NCBI RefSeq assembly: GCF_003337555.1
Contig: NZ_QPJK01000005.1
Location: 310,001-374,000, forward strand
Origin: Pseudorhodoferax soli
GTDB taxonomy: Bacteria; Pseudomonadota; Gammaproteobacteria; Burkholderiales; Burkholderiaceae_C
Reading direction: 5' to 3'
DNA length: 64,000 nucleotides
Part shown: positions 36,590-44,223 of the stretch, in pieces
How positions within the stretch are numbered: position 1 is the first letter of the stretch
How the letters are laid out: each line of letters begins with the position of its first letter
Translations under genes and position numbers: made by a program
The notes under the pieces: model-generated
The model's database searches: none
Seen by the model: only the letters and a program-made list of their open reading frames with translations
Told to the model about the DNA's origin: nothing

Positions 36590-36697
36590 ATGGAACTCGG
36601 CGTCTTCATCCTCGCGCAGCAACGTGGCTGGCACCAGACCTCGCAGCAGGTCAGCCAGAACTCGGCGATGCACGCCGTAACGGTGTGGTGCAGATGA
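36590..36697 (+). pseudogene. N-terminal remnant of a second luciferase-like monooxygenase
   Basis: The 35-codon frame begins MELGVFILAQQRGWHQTSQQ, which matches the first residues of the intact monooxygenase at 34301 (MEFGVFILAQQRGYHQTSRQ) almost exactly. After about 25 residues homology ends and the frame runs out. A good ribosome-binding site (GGAG, 6 nt before ATG) remains, and its TGA overlaps the ATG of the SDR gene (ATGA), so it may still act as a translated leader for the SDR. About 330 residues of the original gene are missing. Confidence 0.85.
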
Positions 36698-37476
36698 CCG
36701 CGCCAAGCTTCGACAGCCAGGCCATGCGGGGCAGGGTGGCCGTGGTCACCGGCGCAGCCGGCGGGCTGGGCCTGGCGATCTGCCAACAGCTGCGGGCGAT
36801 GGGCGCGCAGGTGGTGCAGGCCGACATCGGCTACGCCGCCACGCCTTCCGACTCGGATGGCGCGCTGGCTGTGCACTGCGACATCGCAGACCCGGCGTCC
36901 ATCGCGGCGATGGCCGGGCTGACGCGCGCGCGCTTCGGGCGCTGCGACGTGCTGGTCAACAACGCGGCCATCACGGGGCAGCCCGTCGGCCTGGAAGAGC
37001 TGCCGGTCGAGCTGTGGGACCGCGTTTTCCGCGTGAACCTGCGCGGCGCCCTGCTGTGCGCGCAGGCGCTGGTGCCGATGATGTTCGCGCAGGAGGCGGG
37101 CAGCATCGTCAACGTGGCGTCGATCGCCGCGCAGTCGCCCTCGCGCGTGGGCGCCTACGGCGCGACCAAGGCCGCGTTGCAGGCGCTGACGCGCCAGATG
37201 GCGGTGGAGTGGGGGCCGCGCGGCGTGCGTGCCAACGCGGTCAGCCCGGGCATGGTGCGCACGCCGCTGTCGGAGCCGCACTACCGCGACGAGGGCGTGC
37301 TCAAGCGCCGCACCGCGCGCATTCCCGCGCGGCGCCTGGGCCTGCCAGCCGACATCGCGGGCGCCGTGTGCTTCCTGGCCAGCGACGCGTCTGCCTACGT
37401 CAACGGGCAGGACCTTGTGGTCGACGGCGGCTTCCTCAAGGCCTCGCTGAGCAACCTCTACCAACCCGACCAATGA
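36694..37476 (+). CDS. SDR-family oxidoreductase
   Basis: This 260-residue short-chain dehydrogenase has TGAAGGLG (cofactor motif, about residue 19), NNAA, NVASIAA with the catalytic Ser, YGATK with catalytic Tyr/Lys, and C-terminal YVNGQDLVVDGGFLK. The ATG at 36694 overlaps the stop of the luciferase-like remnant, and its own stop overlaps the next gene's ATG (ATGA at 37473), so the distal genes are translationally chained. It likely converts an alcohol/ketone product of the monooxygenase. The precise substrate is unknown. Confidence 0.9.
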   Translation: MTAPSFDSQAMRGRVAVVTGAAGGLGLAICQQLRAMGAQVVQADIGYAATPSDSDGALAVHCDIADPASIAAMAGLTRARFGRCDVLVNNAAITGQPVGLEELPVELWDRVFRVNLRGALLCAQALVPMMFAQEAGSIVNVASIAAQSPSRVGAYGATKAALQALTRQMAVEWGPRGVRANAVSPGMVRTPLSEPHYRDEGVLKRRTARIPARRLGLPADIAGAVCFLASDASAYVNGQDLVVDGGFLKASLSNLYQPDQ

Positions 37477-37853
37477 GACACGCCATGGAATCGCCCAAAC
37501 GCCTGCAGAACGTCTTCGTCGTGGCCGAGCGGCCCGCCGAACTTCATGCTTTCTACGCGCAGGCCCTCGGCCTGCAGCTGAAGTTCCGCGACCACGACCG
37601 ATGGATCCAGTACGCCGTCGGCAACACGAGCGTGGCCCTGGCCTGCCGCGAAGAAGCGGTACCGGCCACCTCCGGCGTGGTCATGGTGTTCGAGGTGGAC
37701 GACTTCACGGCCACCGCCGAGCGCGTGGCCGCCGCGGGCGGCGAGGTGCTGGGCACGCGCGACATGGGCGCGCATGGCGCCGTGCTCTCGCTGCGCGACC
37801 CCGAGGGCAACACCGTTCAACTCTTCAAGCGCCAGGGGGCACCCGCACCATGA
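37473..37853 (+). CDS. VOC-family (glyoxalase/dioxygenase superfamily) protein
   Basis: This 126-residue single vicinal-oxygen-chelate module (NVFVVAERPAELHAFYAQALGLQLKFRD ... LSLRDPEGNTVQLF) may act as a small lyase, isomerase, dioxygenase or binding protein. It starts at ATG 37473, overlapping the SDR stop; an internal ATG at 37485 is an alternative. Its stop overlaps the flavin reductase start. Metal ligands cannot be assigned confidently, though the C-terminal Glu in DPEGN is where VOC enzymes often keep one. Confidence 0.85.
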   Translation: MRHAMESPKRLQNVFVVAERPAELHAFYAQALGLQLKFRDHDRWIQYAVGNTSVALACREEAVPATSGVVMVFEVDDFTATAERVAAAGGEVLGTRDMGAHGAVLSLRDPEGNTVQLFKRQGAPAP

Positions 37854-38782
37854 CCGACATCACGGCGGCCATCGACCCCAAGCTGTTCCGCCAGCTGCTG
37901 GGCTGCTTCCCAACCGGGGTGGCGGTCATCACCACGACCACCGCCGATGGCAAGCCCGTGGGCCTGACCTGCAATTCGTTCAGCTCCGTCTCGCTGGAGC
38001 CGCCGCTGGTGCTGTTCAGCCTGCGCAAGGCCAGCAGCCTGCTGGGCAGCTTCGTGGCGGCCGAGCGCTTTGCCATCAACATCCTGTCGCAGAGCCAGGA
38101 CGCGCTGTCCGGCCGCTTCGCCTCAAGCAAGATCGCCGACAAGTTCGAGGGCGTGGACTGGGCGCCGGGCCCTCTCGGCACGCCGCTGATCGACGACTGC
38201 CTGGCCAGCTTCGAGTGCCGCGTGCATGCCCGCCATGAAGCCGGCGACCACGACATCTTCATCGGCGAGGTCCGGCACATGGGCACCGGCTCCAGCGAGC
38301 ATGCGCTGGTGTTCTACAAGGGCGCCTACATGATGCTGGCCGAGTCGCTGCGCAAGCAGGTGCTCGAAGGCCGGCTGGACACGCCGGCCATCGACGAGGC
38401 CTACCGCGCGCTGTATGGCACGCTGTTGCGCCTGGCCTGCGAACGCGCCTCGGGGGCCGAGGTGGACGCGATCGAGGCCGCGACCGACGAGATCGAACGG
38501 CACCAGGGCCTGCTTGCCGCGCCGCAACGCATCGAGGCGCTCGCGCGCTTTTTCTCGTCCATCGCACAGGCTGGGCACAACGAAGCGCTGCGGCTCATGG
38601 CGCAGACCATGACGGCCGTGCTGCGCGAACGCCTCTTGCATGTGACCCCTTCGATTCCTCGGCCCGACGTGTTTCCCTTGCGCCGCGAGGTCGTGCGCTG
38701 CCTGCGGGACCGCGATGCGGACGGCGCGACTGCGGCCTTGGACGAGTTGATTGCCACGCTGCGCAGGGACACTCCGGAGTAG
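37850..38782 (+). CDS. Flavin reductase fused to C-terminal FCD-like ligand-binding domain
   Basis: Residues 1-165 are a flavin reductase domain of the HpaC/DIM6 type: RQLLGCFPTGVAVITTTTADGKPVGLTCNSFSSVSLEPPLVLFSL, with DHDIFIGEV at its end. Residues about 185-305 form an all-helical region (AYRALYGTLLRLACERAS; FFSSIAQAGHNEALRLMA; LRREVVRCLRDRDADGATAALDEL) that resembles the FCD ligand-binding domain of GntR/FadR regulators, without the DNA-binding part. His positions that bind metal in FCD regulators appear substituted. It would supply reduced flavin to the luciferase-like monooxygenase, possibly gated by substrate. The ATG overlaps the VOC stop. Total 310 residues versus about 165 for single-domain reductases. 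Confidence 0.86.
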   Translation: MTDITAAIDPKLFRQLLGCFPTGVAVITTTTADGKPVGLTCNSFSSVSLEPPLVLFSLRKASSLLGSFVAAERFAINILSQSQDALSGRFASSKIADKFEGVDWAPGPLGTPLIDDCLASFECRVHARHEAGDHDIFIGEVRHMGTGSSEHALVFYKGAYMMLAESLRKQVLEGRLDTPAIDEAYRALYGTLLRLACERASGAEVDAIEAATDEIERHQGLLAAPQRIEALARFFSSIAQAGHNEALRLMAQTMTAVLRERLLHVTPSIPRPDVFPLRREVVRCLRDRDADGATAALDELIATLRRDTPE

Positions 38783-39148
38783 CAACAGGGTCGTTCGTCT
38801 CTCGCCCGGGGTACGGGCGGGGCGCTCAAGCGCCGAGCAGCGTCATGTACTGGGTTCTGGTTGCTACACGCCGCAGCGCTCGACCAGCTCTTCGGCTTTG
38901 CCGTGTGCAGCACGCGTCGGTACTGGCCATGCCCGCGACACCGCGCCGGCGTTCCGTCGGCTGCAGTCCTCGTCATTGCTGGGGGCGCTGCGTCAAGTCA
39001 GAGGCGACAGGGACGACGCCTGAACGCGCAAGAATCAACATCAAGGAGCGCCAATCGCGATGACCACCAGTCGAGCACCCCAATCTTCCCCCGCTTTCGG
39101 GCCAGGCGCACGGAGTGCGCTGCGCACTGCCGATTGACCGGAAGCTCC
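38783..39148. other. Gene-free stretch after the monooxygenase operon
   Basis: About 366 nt with no supportable gene. GGCGCT-CA-AGCGCC at 38821-38834 is a short perfect hairpin and CGCCCG/CGGGCG flank it upstream, possibly an imperfect terminator for the operon, but no T-run follows. Confidence 0.45.
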
Positions 39149-39595
39149 ATGAACTCGATTGCCTCTAGCTCGACTTTCAACGTCAGCGTTTGCTGATGGC
39201 GCAGATCGCCAACGTGTCCCATTGCAGGCGGGCTTTGGCATTGGAAGGCACTTGCCAAGTGGCTGGGCAATGTCAGATGGGATTCGCGCGTCGTGGCCGA
39301 GGAGTTCGGCCGGCGCATCGCCTGGCGATCACTGGATGGATCTGACTTACCCAATGAGGGTGAGCTGCTGTTCGGTCACGGCGTGTTGGGCGACTTCTTC
39401 GCGCGCCTCACGCGTGCGCCCTACGCCATCGGCGCCTTGGTCCTGCGTCGCTTCAACAGCTTGGCCGAGACAGGCGAGGTGCCCGCGTTGGCGCACAAAC
39501 CCGCAACCCGTGAGAATCCAGACCCTTATGGGGGGGGGCGAAATGAGGGCCGTCTGTTGGAGCGAGGCGCTGCGTTTGCATACCGATCACAGTGA
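39149..39595 (+). pseudogene. Broken SRPBCC/cyclase-dehydrase gene
   Basis: The start ATGAACTCGATTGCC at 39149 encodes MNSIASSSTFNVSVC and stops, which matches the usual beginning of SRPBCC proteins. A different frame from about 39233 encodes LWHWKALAKWLGNVRWDSRV and, from 39293, the core SRPBCC segment (GRRIAWRSLDGSDLPNEGELLF) and the typical end (RRFNSLAETGEVP). The sequence between the N-terminus and the LHWKA-like motif is deleted and frameshifted, and the region between ELLF and RRFN is shortened. It is a decayed gene. The original ribosome-binding site GGAAG still precedes 39149. Confidence 0.75.
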
Positions 39596-39663
39596 GGCAC
39601 TGCGCCAGCCATCCTAGCTGCTGCAAGGGACGACACGCTCTGAGTCTCACCGCACCCTCGACG

Positions 39664-39685
39664 AGCCGCCTTCGGGCGGCTTTGT
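39664..39685 (+). terminator. Intrinsic terminator-like hairpin after SRPBCC remnant
   Basis: AGCCGCC-TTCG-GGCGGCT (39664-39681) forms a 7-bp stem with the stable TTCG loop, followed by TTGTCGTT. It probably terminated the former SRPBCC transcript. Confidence 0.75.
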
Positions 39686-39911
39686 CGTTCTAGTCCGGAG
39701 CCAGAGTTTCTGTCACGGTCCATGCCCAGTGCCTCGGACCGCAGATGGGTCCGATGCAATGGCCATCCGTGCGGAAAGTCGCCGGCTCCTCGGGCGTTCT
39801 CCTGCACCATTGGGCACACCCCGCACTCTGTGCTGGTCCATCTTCCTCGCGCCTATTGGCTCCTGTCGCCTCATCCGACGTGGCCTGCCAGGCACGGCTC
39901 TGCCCTTACCC

Positions 39912-40106
39912 ATGAAGCGCGTCCTCATCGCTGTCGCCTGTGCTCTGTCCATGTCCGCCGTCGCAGGGTTTGAACCCCTGTCCGATCTGCCTTCCACGTC
40001 GCAAGTCGATGCGCTGACGAAGGCCGGCTGGTTTTCAGACGACGGCTGGGCGATCGGCGCGGCGGTCGTTGCCATGGCCGTGATTGCCAAAAGAAGGAGG
40101 CGCTGA
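39912..40106 (+). CDS. Tiny membrane protein resembling a filamentous-phage coat protein
   Basis: This 64-residue protein has a cleavable-type signal peptide (MKRVLIAVACALSMSAVAG), a short polar ectodomain with Asp/Glu/Ser, one membrane span (GWAIGAAVVAMAVIA) and an Arg-rich end (KRRRR). That order and size are those of inovirus major coat proteins. No other recognisable inovirus gene (Zot, replication initiator) is nearby, so a solitary membrane peptide is equally possible. No clear Shine-Dalgarno precedes it. Confidence 0.45.
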   Translation: MKRVLIAVACALSMSAVAGFEPLSDLPSTSQVDALTKAGWFSDDGWAIGAAVVAMAVIAKRRRR

Positions 40107-40255
40107 GCTTGGGCGGGGGGCGATCCCCTTTGTCCAAGCGACCGCGACAGTAGCCAACTGCAGTTGAAGCAGGGTTTGCACCGGTTCATGTACTGGGCAG
40201 ACGTGCCGAAGATTGCTCGCATTACCGGCTCAGAACCACACGGTTGGACGTTTCC

Positions 40256-40387
40256 ATGACGCTTGCAGCATTGACCGCCTTCACCCTCATCGCATTCCTT
40301 GCGCGTGGCGCATTGGCCGCCGGCTCCAGGTTGGACCAGATCAGCAAAGCGCGTCAGGCGACTGCCAAACTTCGCCAGGACTCCTAG
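40256..40387 (+). CDS. Putative 43-residue membrane peptide
   Basis: The frame encodes a hydrophobic N-terminus (TLAALTAFTLIAFLARGALAA) followed by a basic amphipathic tail (KARQATAKLRQDS). Its ATG overlaps the stop of a 23-codon frame beginning at 40188 (ATGA), a spacing seen in packed phage or operon genes. It lies 150 nt downstream of the coat-like gene. Support is weak: there is no homology I recognise. Confidence 0.3.
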   Translation: MTLAALTAFTLIAFLARGALAAGSRLDQISKARQATAKLRQDS

Positions 40388-40462
40388 CTCCGCGGTTCGG
40401 CTGCGCCTGATGTGCGATCGGAATCAGCGCGACCGGCGCGAAGATTTCTCGCGCTCAAAGGC

Positions 40463-40492
40463 CAAAACGAAAAACCCGGCCGAAGCCGGGCT
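40463..40492 (-). terminator. Intrinsic terminator of the PEP-CTERM gene
   Basis: Reading the minus strand, CCCGGC-TTCG-GCCGGG (40475-40490) is followed by TTTTTCG then TTTT. This is a textbook rho-independent terminator 24 nt after the PEP-CTERM stop. Confidence 0.92.
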
Positions 40493-40513
40493 GCCTTGCA
40501 AGGGTGAAGCCAA

Positions 40514-41305
40514 TCAGGCTTGCTTGCGACGCCGAACAGCAGCCAAGCCGACCAAGCCCAGGCCAAGCAATGCCAGCGAAGCCGGCTCCGGCACGTACTG
40601 GGCTTCGATGCGCAGGTTGAAGTTCACATCGGTGGCCATGCCCTCTTGGGTGATGAAGCCCAGGCATCCCGCGGCGGCACCGGTCAGGGCACAGGTCGAC
40701 GGTTTCAGTTCGATCAGGTCGGGATTGGATGCGAACGTCACCGTGTACAGGTAGTCCTTGTACTCAAACTGGGCGCTCAAAGGACCATCCAGCACGAAGA
40801 TGTCGGAGCACTTGGTGATGCTGTACTCCGGGCAGGCACCGCTGTTCGGAGTCTCGTAGAAGTTGATCGCGTACTTCGCCACCTGGGCAGGCAGATCGAA
40901 GCCGTCTGCAGTGAGCTTCAACGTCGCCAGGATGGTCGTCGAATGCAGCGAGATGCTGCCCGTGCCGATGTTGTTGTTGTTGACGTGCGTATACGTGTTT
41001 GCAACGTTGCTGGCGCCGTTGGTGACCAGCTTGCCATCACCAATGTTCGGGCTGTTCTTGATTTGCAGGGCGCTGCGGTCGACCCCGACCTTGCCATTCT
41101 TGCGGCCCCAGCTGATTTCCGAGGTGCCGGCGGCCTTCGTGCTGTTGTTGATGCCTTGGCCCGTCGCCGCATTGAAAGTGGTTTCGGCCGGAACGAAGAC
41201 GCTGGTGACTGAGTAGTTCCAGGTGGTGATGGGCGCGGCGAATGCAGAGGAAAACGTCAGGGCAACTGCAGATGCGAGGCCGAACCGGGTAGCGAAGGAG
41301 AGCAT
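40514..41305 (-). CDS. PEP-CTERM surface protein, THxN-type
   Basis: This 263-residue exported protein has an N-terminal signal peptide (MLSFATRFGLASAVALTFSSAFA) and ends with the exosortase sorting signal: VPEPASLALLGLGLVGLAAV then RRRKQA. The body is rich in Thr, Asn and Ser, contains a THVN motif, and resembles the THxN family of PEP-CTERM proteins. Exosortase (EpsH/XrtA) cleaves at the PEP motif and the protein is displayed with exopolysaccharide; no exosortase is in this window. A sigma-54-like promoter (41363-41378) and a leader hairpin lie upstream, and a strong terminator lies downstream, so it is a self-contained unit. Confidence 0.9.
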   Translation of the reverse strand: MLSFATRFGLASAVALTFSSAFAAPITTWNYSVTSVFVPAETTFNAATGQGINNSTKAAGTSEISWGRKNGKVGVDRSALQIKNSPNIGDGKLVTNGASNVANTYTHVNNNNIGTGSISLHSTTILATLKLTADGFDLPAQVAKYAINFYETPNSGACPEYSITKCSDIFVLDGPLSAQFEYKDYLYTVTFASNPDLIELKPSTCALTGAAAGCLGFITQEGMATDVNFNLRIEAQYVPEPASLALLGLGLVGLAAVRRRKQA

Positions 41306-41320
41306 ATGTGTCCAGTGGTC

Positions 41321-41340
41321 TGGGCTTGGTCTCAAGCCCA
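41321..41340 (-). promoter_or_regulatory. Leader hairpin of the PEP-CTERM mRNA
   Basis: TGGGCTTG and CAAGCCCA form a perfect 8-bp stem around a 4-nt loop, 16 nt upstream of the start codon and downstream of the sigma-54-like promoter. It should fold in the 5' leader and could stabilise the message or influence translation. It could also be a DNA operator. Confidence 0.6.
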
Positions 41341-41362
41341 CGGTTGTAACTTCTGGAAACAA

Positions 41363-41378
41363 TGCAGACAACGTGCCA
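41363..41378 (-). promoter_or_regulatory. Sigma-54 (RpoN) promoter of the PEP-CTERM gene
   Basis: The minus strand reads TGGCACGTTGTCTGCA, matching the sigma-54 consensus TGGCACR-N4-TTGCW at all but one position, with the invariant GG and GC at correct spacing. The predicted transcription start is about 45 nt before the ATG at 41305. Known PEP-CTERM systems use RpoN with the PrsK/PrsR two-component pair, which supports the call. Confidence 0.8.
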
Positions 41379-41998
41379 TGTAGTCTTTTTCTCTTCAGAT
41401 CAATAACTTGCGGAAAGAAGCACGGCCTGAATCGGAACGGTGTGACAGATTGTTCGACGTGAAATTTTGCACAAGCATGGCGGGCTACGTCGCCAGAAAC
41501 AGGGGCACCGCTGTGGACCGCGCAGGAAGAAGTTGGGAATCTCGTCTGGCCCGCTTGGACACAGTGGGCGGCATTTGAAGCAGCGATAGCGCGTCCTGCG
41601 GCTTGCTCGCGTCGGTTCGGCGTGCGAAACCCGCGGTCCGCGAAACACTGCCTGCCCAATGAAGCCTCGCGGCTACTGCTACAGCCGGCGCTGTATCGGT
41701 CCCGGCCGCGGCAGCGCAGCCTTGGGCTGCCGCCGGGCCTCTTGCTGCCGGTGGAGTATTCGCACGTGGTGCTCAGGCCGTTGGCGTCCTTGGCTGACAG
41801 CGCGCGCAAGAACGAAGCCATGCGCTATGCCTGCCACCCGGTTTGGCCTCACGGTGCCACTGACCGTCGCGCCGATGCAAAGCACCTGCGTGCCGATTGC
41901 CTCATGTCCTACTGGCTCGGCATGCGCAGATTCTTAGGCTGGCTTCGTTCCTAACAGCACCACCGTCGGTGCGGCGGACCACTTCATAAGGATGTGAA
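41379..41998. other. Unassigned stretch upstream of the PEP-CTERM gene
   Basis: This stretch contains an AT-richer patch (about 41379-41470), where sigma-54 activator sites would be expected, then about 500 nt of high-GC sequence with short open frames. None has a recognisable product or ribosome-binding site. It may contain decayed coding sequence. Confidence 0.4.
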
Positions 41999-42427
41999 AT
42001 GAAGAAACTAGTTTTGGCCTCAGCCTTGGTTCTTGCGCAAGCTGCAAGCATGCATGTGTTTGCCCAAAGCGACGCGGGGGGATCGAAGAGTGCGCCGACG
42101 CCCTCCGCGCAGGCCAACGGGGAAAAGGGCACTGCACCAGCGGGTCCAAAGGCGGGAATTGCGGGAACCGGATCACCGGGCATGGGCGCGCGGAGTGGGG
42201 CAGCCGCTGCTGGCGGTACGGCCCCTGCGCCTACGACCGAGTCCACCGGGGAGAAAGCACGTATGCCGGCTGAGCGCAAGCCAGCAACCGGTTCTTCGGA
42301 CTCGTCAGGTCGCGGGACCGCAGGAGAGCGCAAAGCGGCTCCTACGCCCTCTATCGAAGCCAACGGCGAGAAGGCGGACAAAAAAGGCGGCGTTGGGGAG
42401 ATGAAGCCCAGCGCCCCTGCCAAGTGA
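41999..42427 (+). CDS. Secreted low-complexity protein with repeated APTPS..ANGEK motif
   Basis: This 142-residue protein has a signal peptide (MKKLVLASALVLAQAASMHVFAQ) and a mature part made almost wholly of Gly, Ala, Pro, Ser, Thr, Lys and Glu. The segment APTPSAQANGEKG (about residues 32-44) recurs as APTPSIEANGEKA near residues 114-126. AAGGA lies about 7 nt before the ATG at 41999. It is likely an unstructured periplasmic or extracellular protein. I do not recognise a family. Confidence 0.65.
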   Translation: MKKLVLASALVLAQAASMHVFAQSDAGGSKSAPTPSAQANGEKGTAPAGPKAGIAGTGSPGMGARSGAAAAGGTAPAPTTESTGEKARMPAERKPATGSSDSSGRGTAGERKAAPTPSIEANGEKADKKGGVGEMKPSAPAK

Positions 42428-43001
42428 TCTGACGGCCGACTGGTGCAGCGTCATCGAGGCGCAGCCAGTTCTGCCAGGAGGATCATCCCGTTTCCGGCGT
42501 GGTTGCCCACGCACTCGGACGCAGGGCATATTTGGACGAGGCCGGCACCCTGGCGGGCGGCGGCCGGATCTGCTTCAGGCGGTCGCTGCCGCTCGCAATG
42601 ACTTCCGCGTTGCGCTGGTTTCCTTCCAGTGGCCGCGGTCGTCCTGCGGCGGTGGGCCAGCGCGTTGCGTTGGGTTCCAGGCCGGGCATGCGCGCCAGGC
42701 TGCCATGAGCGGCCATTGCAGGACCACAAGGCCCCCACCGCCGACGCAGCGAAGGCCACCGTCATCACGGTGATTGGCAGCCGTGAATCAAGCGTGATTG
42801 ACTGTCGCAGCGGGGCGTCGGTCCTCCCCGAAGTCGGCAGGGCCAGATGGCCAGTGCCGCCAACCATGCCGCCCCCAGAGACGCCACCGCAGTGCTGATT
42901 CAGGCGAGGAAGGTGCGCTCTTTCGCGAGCGTGAAACCGCAGTCGGCACCTTGCTTTCCTGCTGCCACAGCGGCCTGGTCTGCCGGCTTGTTGAATCGCC
43001 C
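42428..43001. other. Gene-poor stretch downstream of the sugar-acid operon
   Basis: These 574 nt contain open frames on both strands but none with a recognisable domain, start site or codon signature that I trust. It could contain decayed coding sequence. Confidence 0.4.
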
Positions 43002-44168
43002 TCAGATCTCGACCGCGCCGACGACGAAATCGCGCGTCGCCTGCAGGTCCGGCTCGACCCCCAGGCCCGGCGCTGCATTCAGCAGGACGGCGCCATCGCG
43101 CAGCGCGAACTGCGGCGTGGCCAGCAGCTCGCGCAGCGGGTTCGGGTTCGCATCCACTTCGACATAGCCGGGCCCGCCCACGGCGGCCTTCAGGTGGAAG
43201 GATGCGGTCAGGCCGATGCCGCCGCCGAGCCAATGCGGGCAGAACAGCTTGCCGCGTTCCAGGGCCAGCCGCCCGACCGCCAGACAGCCCGTGATGCCGC
43301 CCCACTTGCCCAGGTCCGGTTGCAGCACCGACAGTGCCGGGCTGGCGCTGAACGCGTGGAAGGCGTCCACGCCGGCCAGGTTCTCGCCACCGGCCAGCGC
43401 AAGCGGCTGCTCGCGGGCCAGGCGCTCCCAATCGCGCAGCGGCGCATCCGCACGCATGGGCTCCTCGAGCCAGTCCAGTCCATGGTCCTGCATGGCGCGG
43501 CCGGCCTGCAGCGCTTCGTCCAGCGTCCAGGCCTGGTTGGCGTCGACCATGAAAGGTGTGTCGGGGCCGATGACTTCGCGCATGGCGTGCCGGTTCGCGT
43601 CGTCCCGCGCCGCGCCGAACCCGACTTTGAGCTTGAACGCGCGGTAGCCTTCGGCCAGCTTCGTGGCGGCCAGCTTCTCCGGCGAAGTTGGGTTGAGTCC
43701 GGACGCGTAGACCGGGATGGGCGCGCAGGCCGCTTCCTTGCGGTCGGAGATGAAACGCCAAAGCGGCTGGCCGGCGCGGCGCGCCAGCAGGTCCCACAGG
43801 GCCACGTCGAGCCCCGCGACGATCTGGTGCAGCGTGCCGGGTTCGCCGCATTGGATGGCCAGCACGGCGAAGGCTTCGCTCAGCGCCCGGAAACAGGTCT
43901 GCGGGCTGTCCCAGCGCCGGCCTTCGATCTGCGGGCGCAGGTAATAGGCCGCCATGCGCGCCCGGTGCTCGGCGCCCACGATCGGAAAGTTGCACCAGAT
44001 CTCGCCCCAGCCCGACACGCCCTCGGCATCGCGCACGCGCAGCAGCACGGCGGGGCGGTCCCGCATGATGCCGAAGGAGGTCTGGACAGGTGGATCTGCA
44101 GGCGCCCGGAACACGAAGACATCGAGGCGTTGCACTTCGAAGGCGAGAGAGGGGTCGGCATGGTGCAT
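43002..44168 (-). CDS. Enolase-superfamily enzyme (muconate cycloisomerase/sugar-acid dehydratase type)
   Basis: This 388-residue protein has the N-terminal capping domain and the (beta/alpha) barrel of the mandelate racemase/muconate lactonizing group. The catalytic KxK is in AFKLKVGFG. Metal ligands are Asp in MVDANQAW, Glu in WLEEPM and Glu in LAGGENLAG. The Lys in QPDLGKWGGI matches the second acid/base Lys of the MLE subgroup. It is the last gene of the minus-strand sugar-acid operon, 55 nt after the TauE-like gene. It could dehydrate or epimerise an acid sugar or isomerise a lactone; specificity cannot be read from sequence. Confidence 0.88.
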   Translation of the reverse strand: MHHADPSLAFEVQRLDVFVFRAPADPPVQTSFGIMRDRPAVLLRVRDAEGVSGWGEIWCNFPIVGAEHRARMAAYYLRPQIEGRRWDSPQTCFRALSEAFAVLAIQCGEPGTLHQIVAGLDVALWDLLARRAGQPLWRFISDRKEAACAPIPVYASGLNPTSPEKLAATKLAEGYRAFKLKVGFGAARDDANRHAMREVIGPDTPFMVDANQAWTLDEALQAGRAMQDHGLDWLEEPMRADAPLRDWERLAREQPLALAGGENLAGVDAFHAFSASPALSVLQPDLGKWGGITGCLAVGRLALERGKLFCPHWLGGGIGLTASFHLKAAVGGPGYVEVDANPNPLRELLATPQFALRDGAVLLNAAPGLGVEPDLQATRDFVVGAVEI

Positions 44169-44223
44169 GGGTTTTCGGTGGATGTCGGTCGGGAATGTGT
44201 GGTCTGCCGGACGATTGGCCGGC

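Noticed and set aside
41622-41954. 110-codon plus-strand frame upstream of the secreted low-complexity gene
   Set aside because: No Shine-Dalgarno, mixed composition and no match to a known family or transposase motif.
42451-43000. Possible decayed chemoreceptor or transposase fragments in the gene-poor stretch
   Set aside because: I could not find any consistent motif in six frames; only vague similarity.
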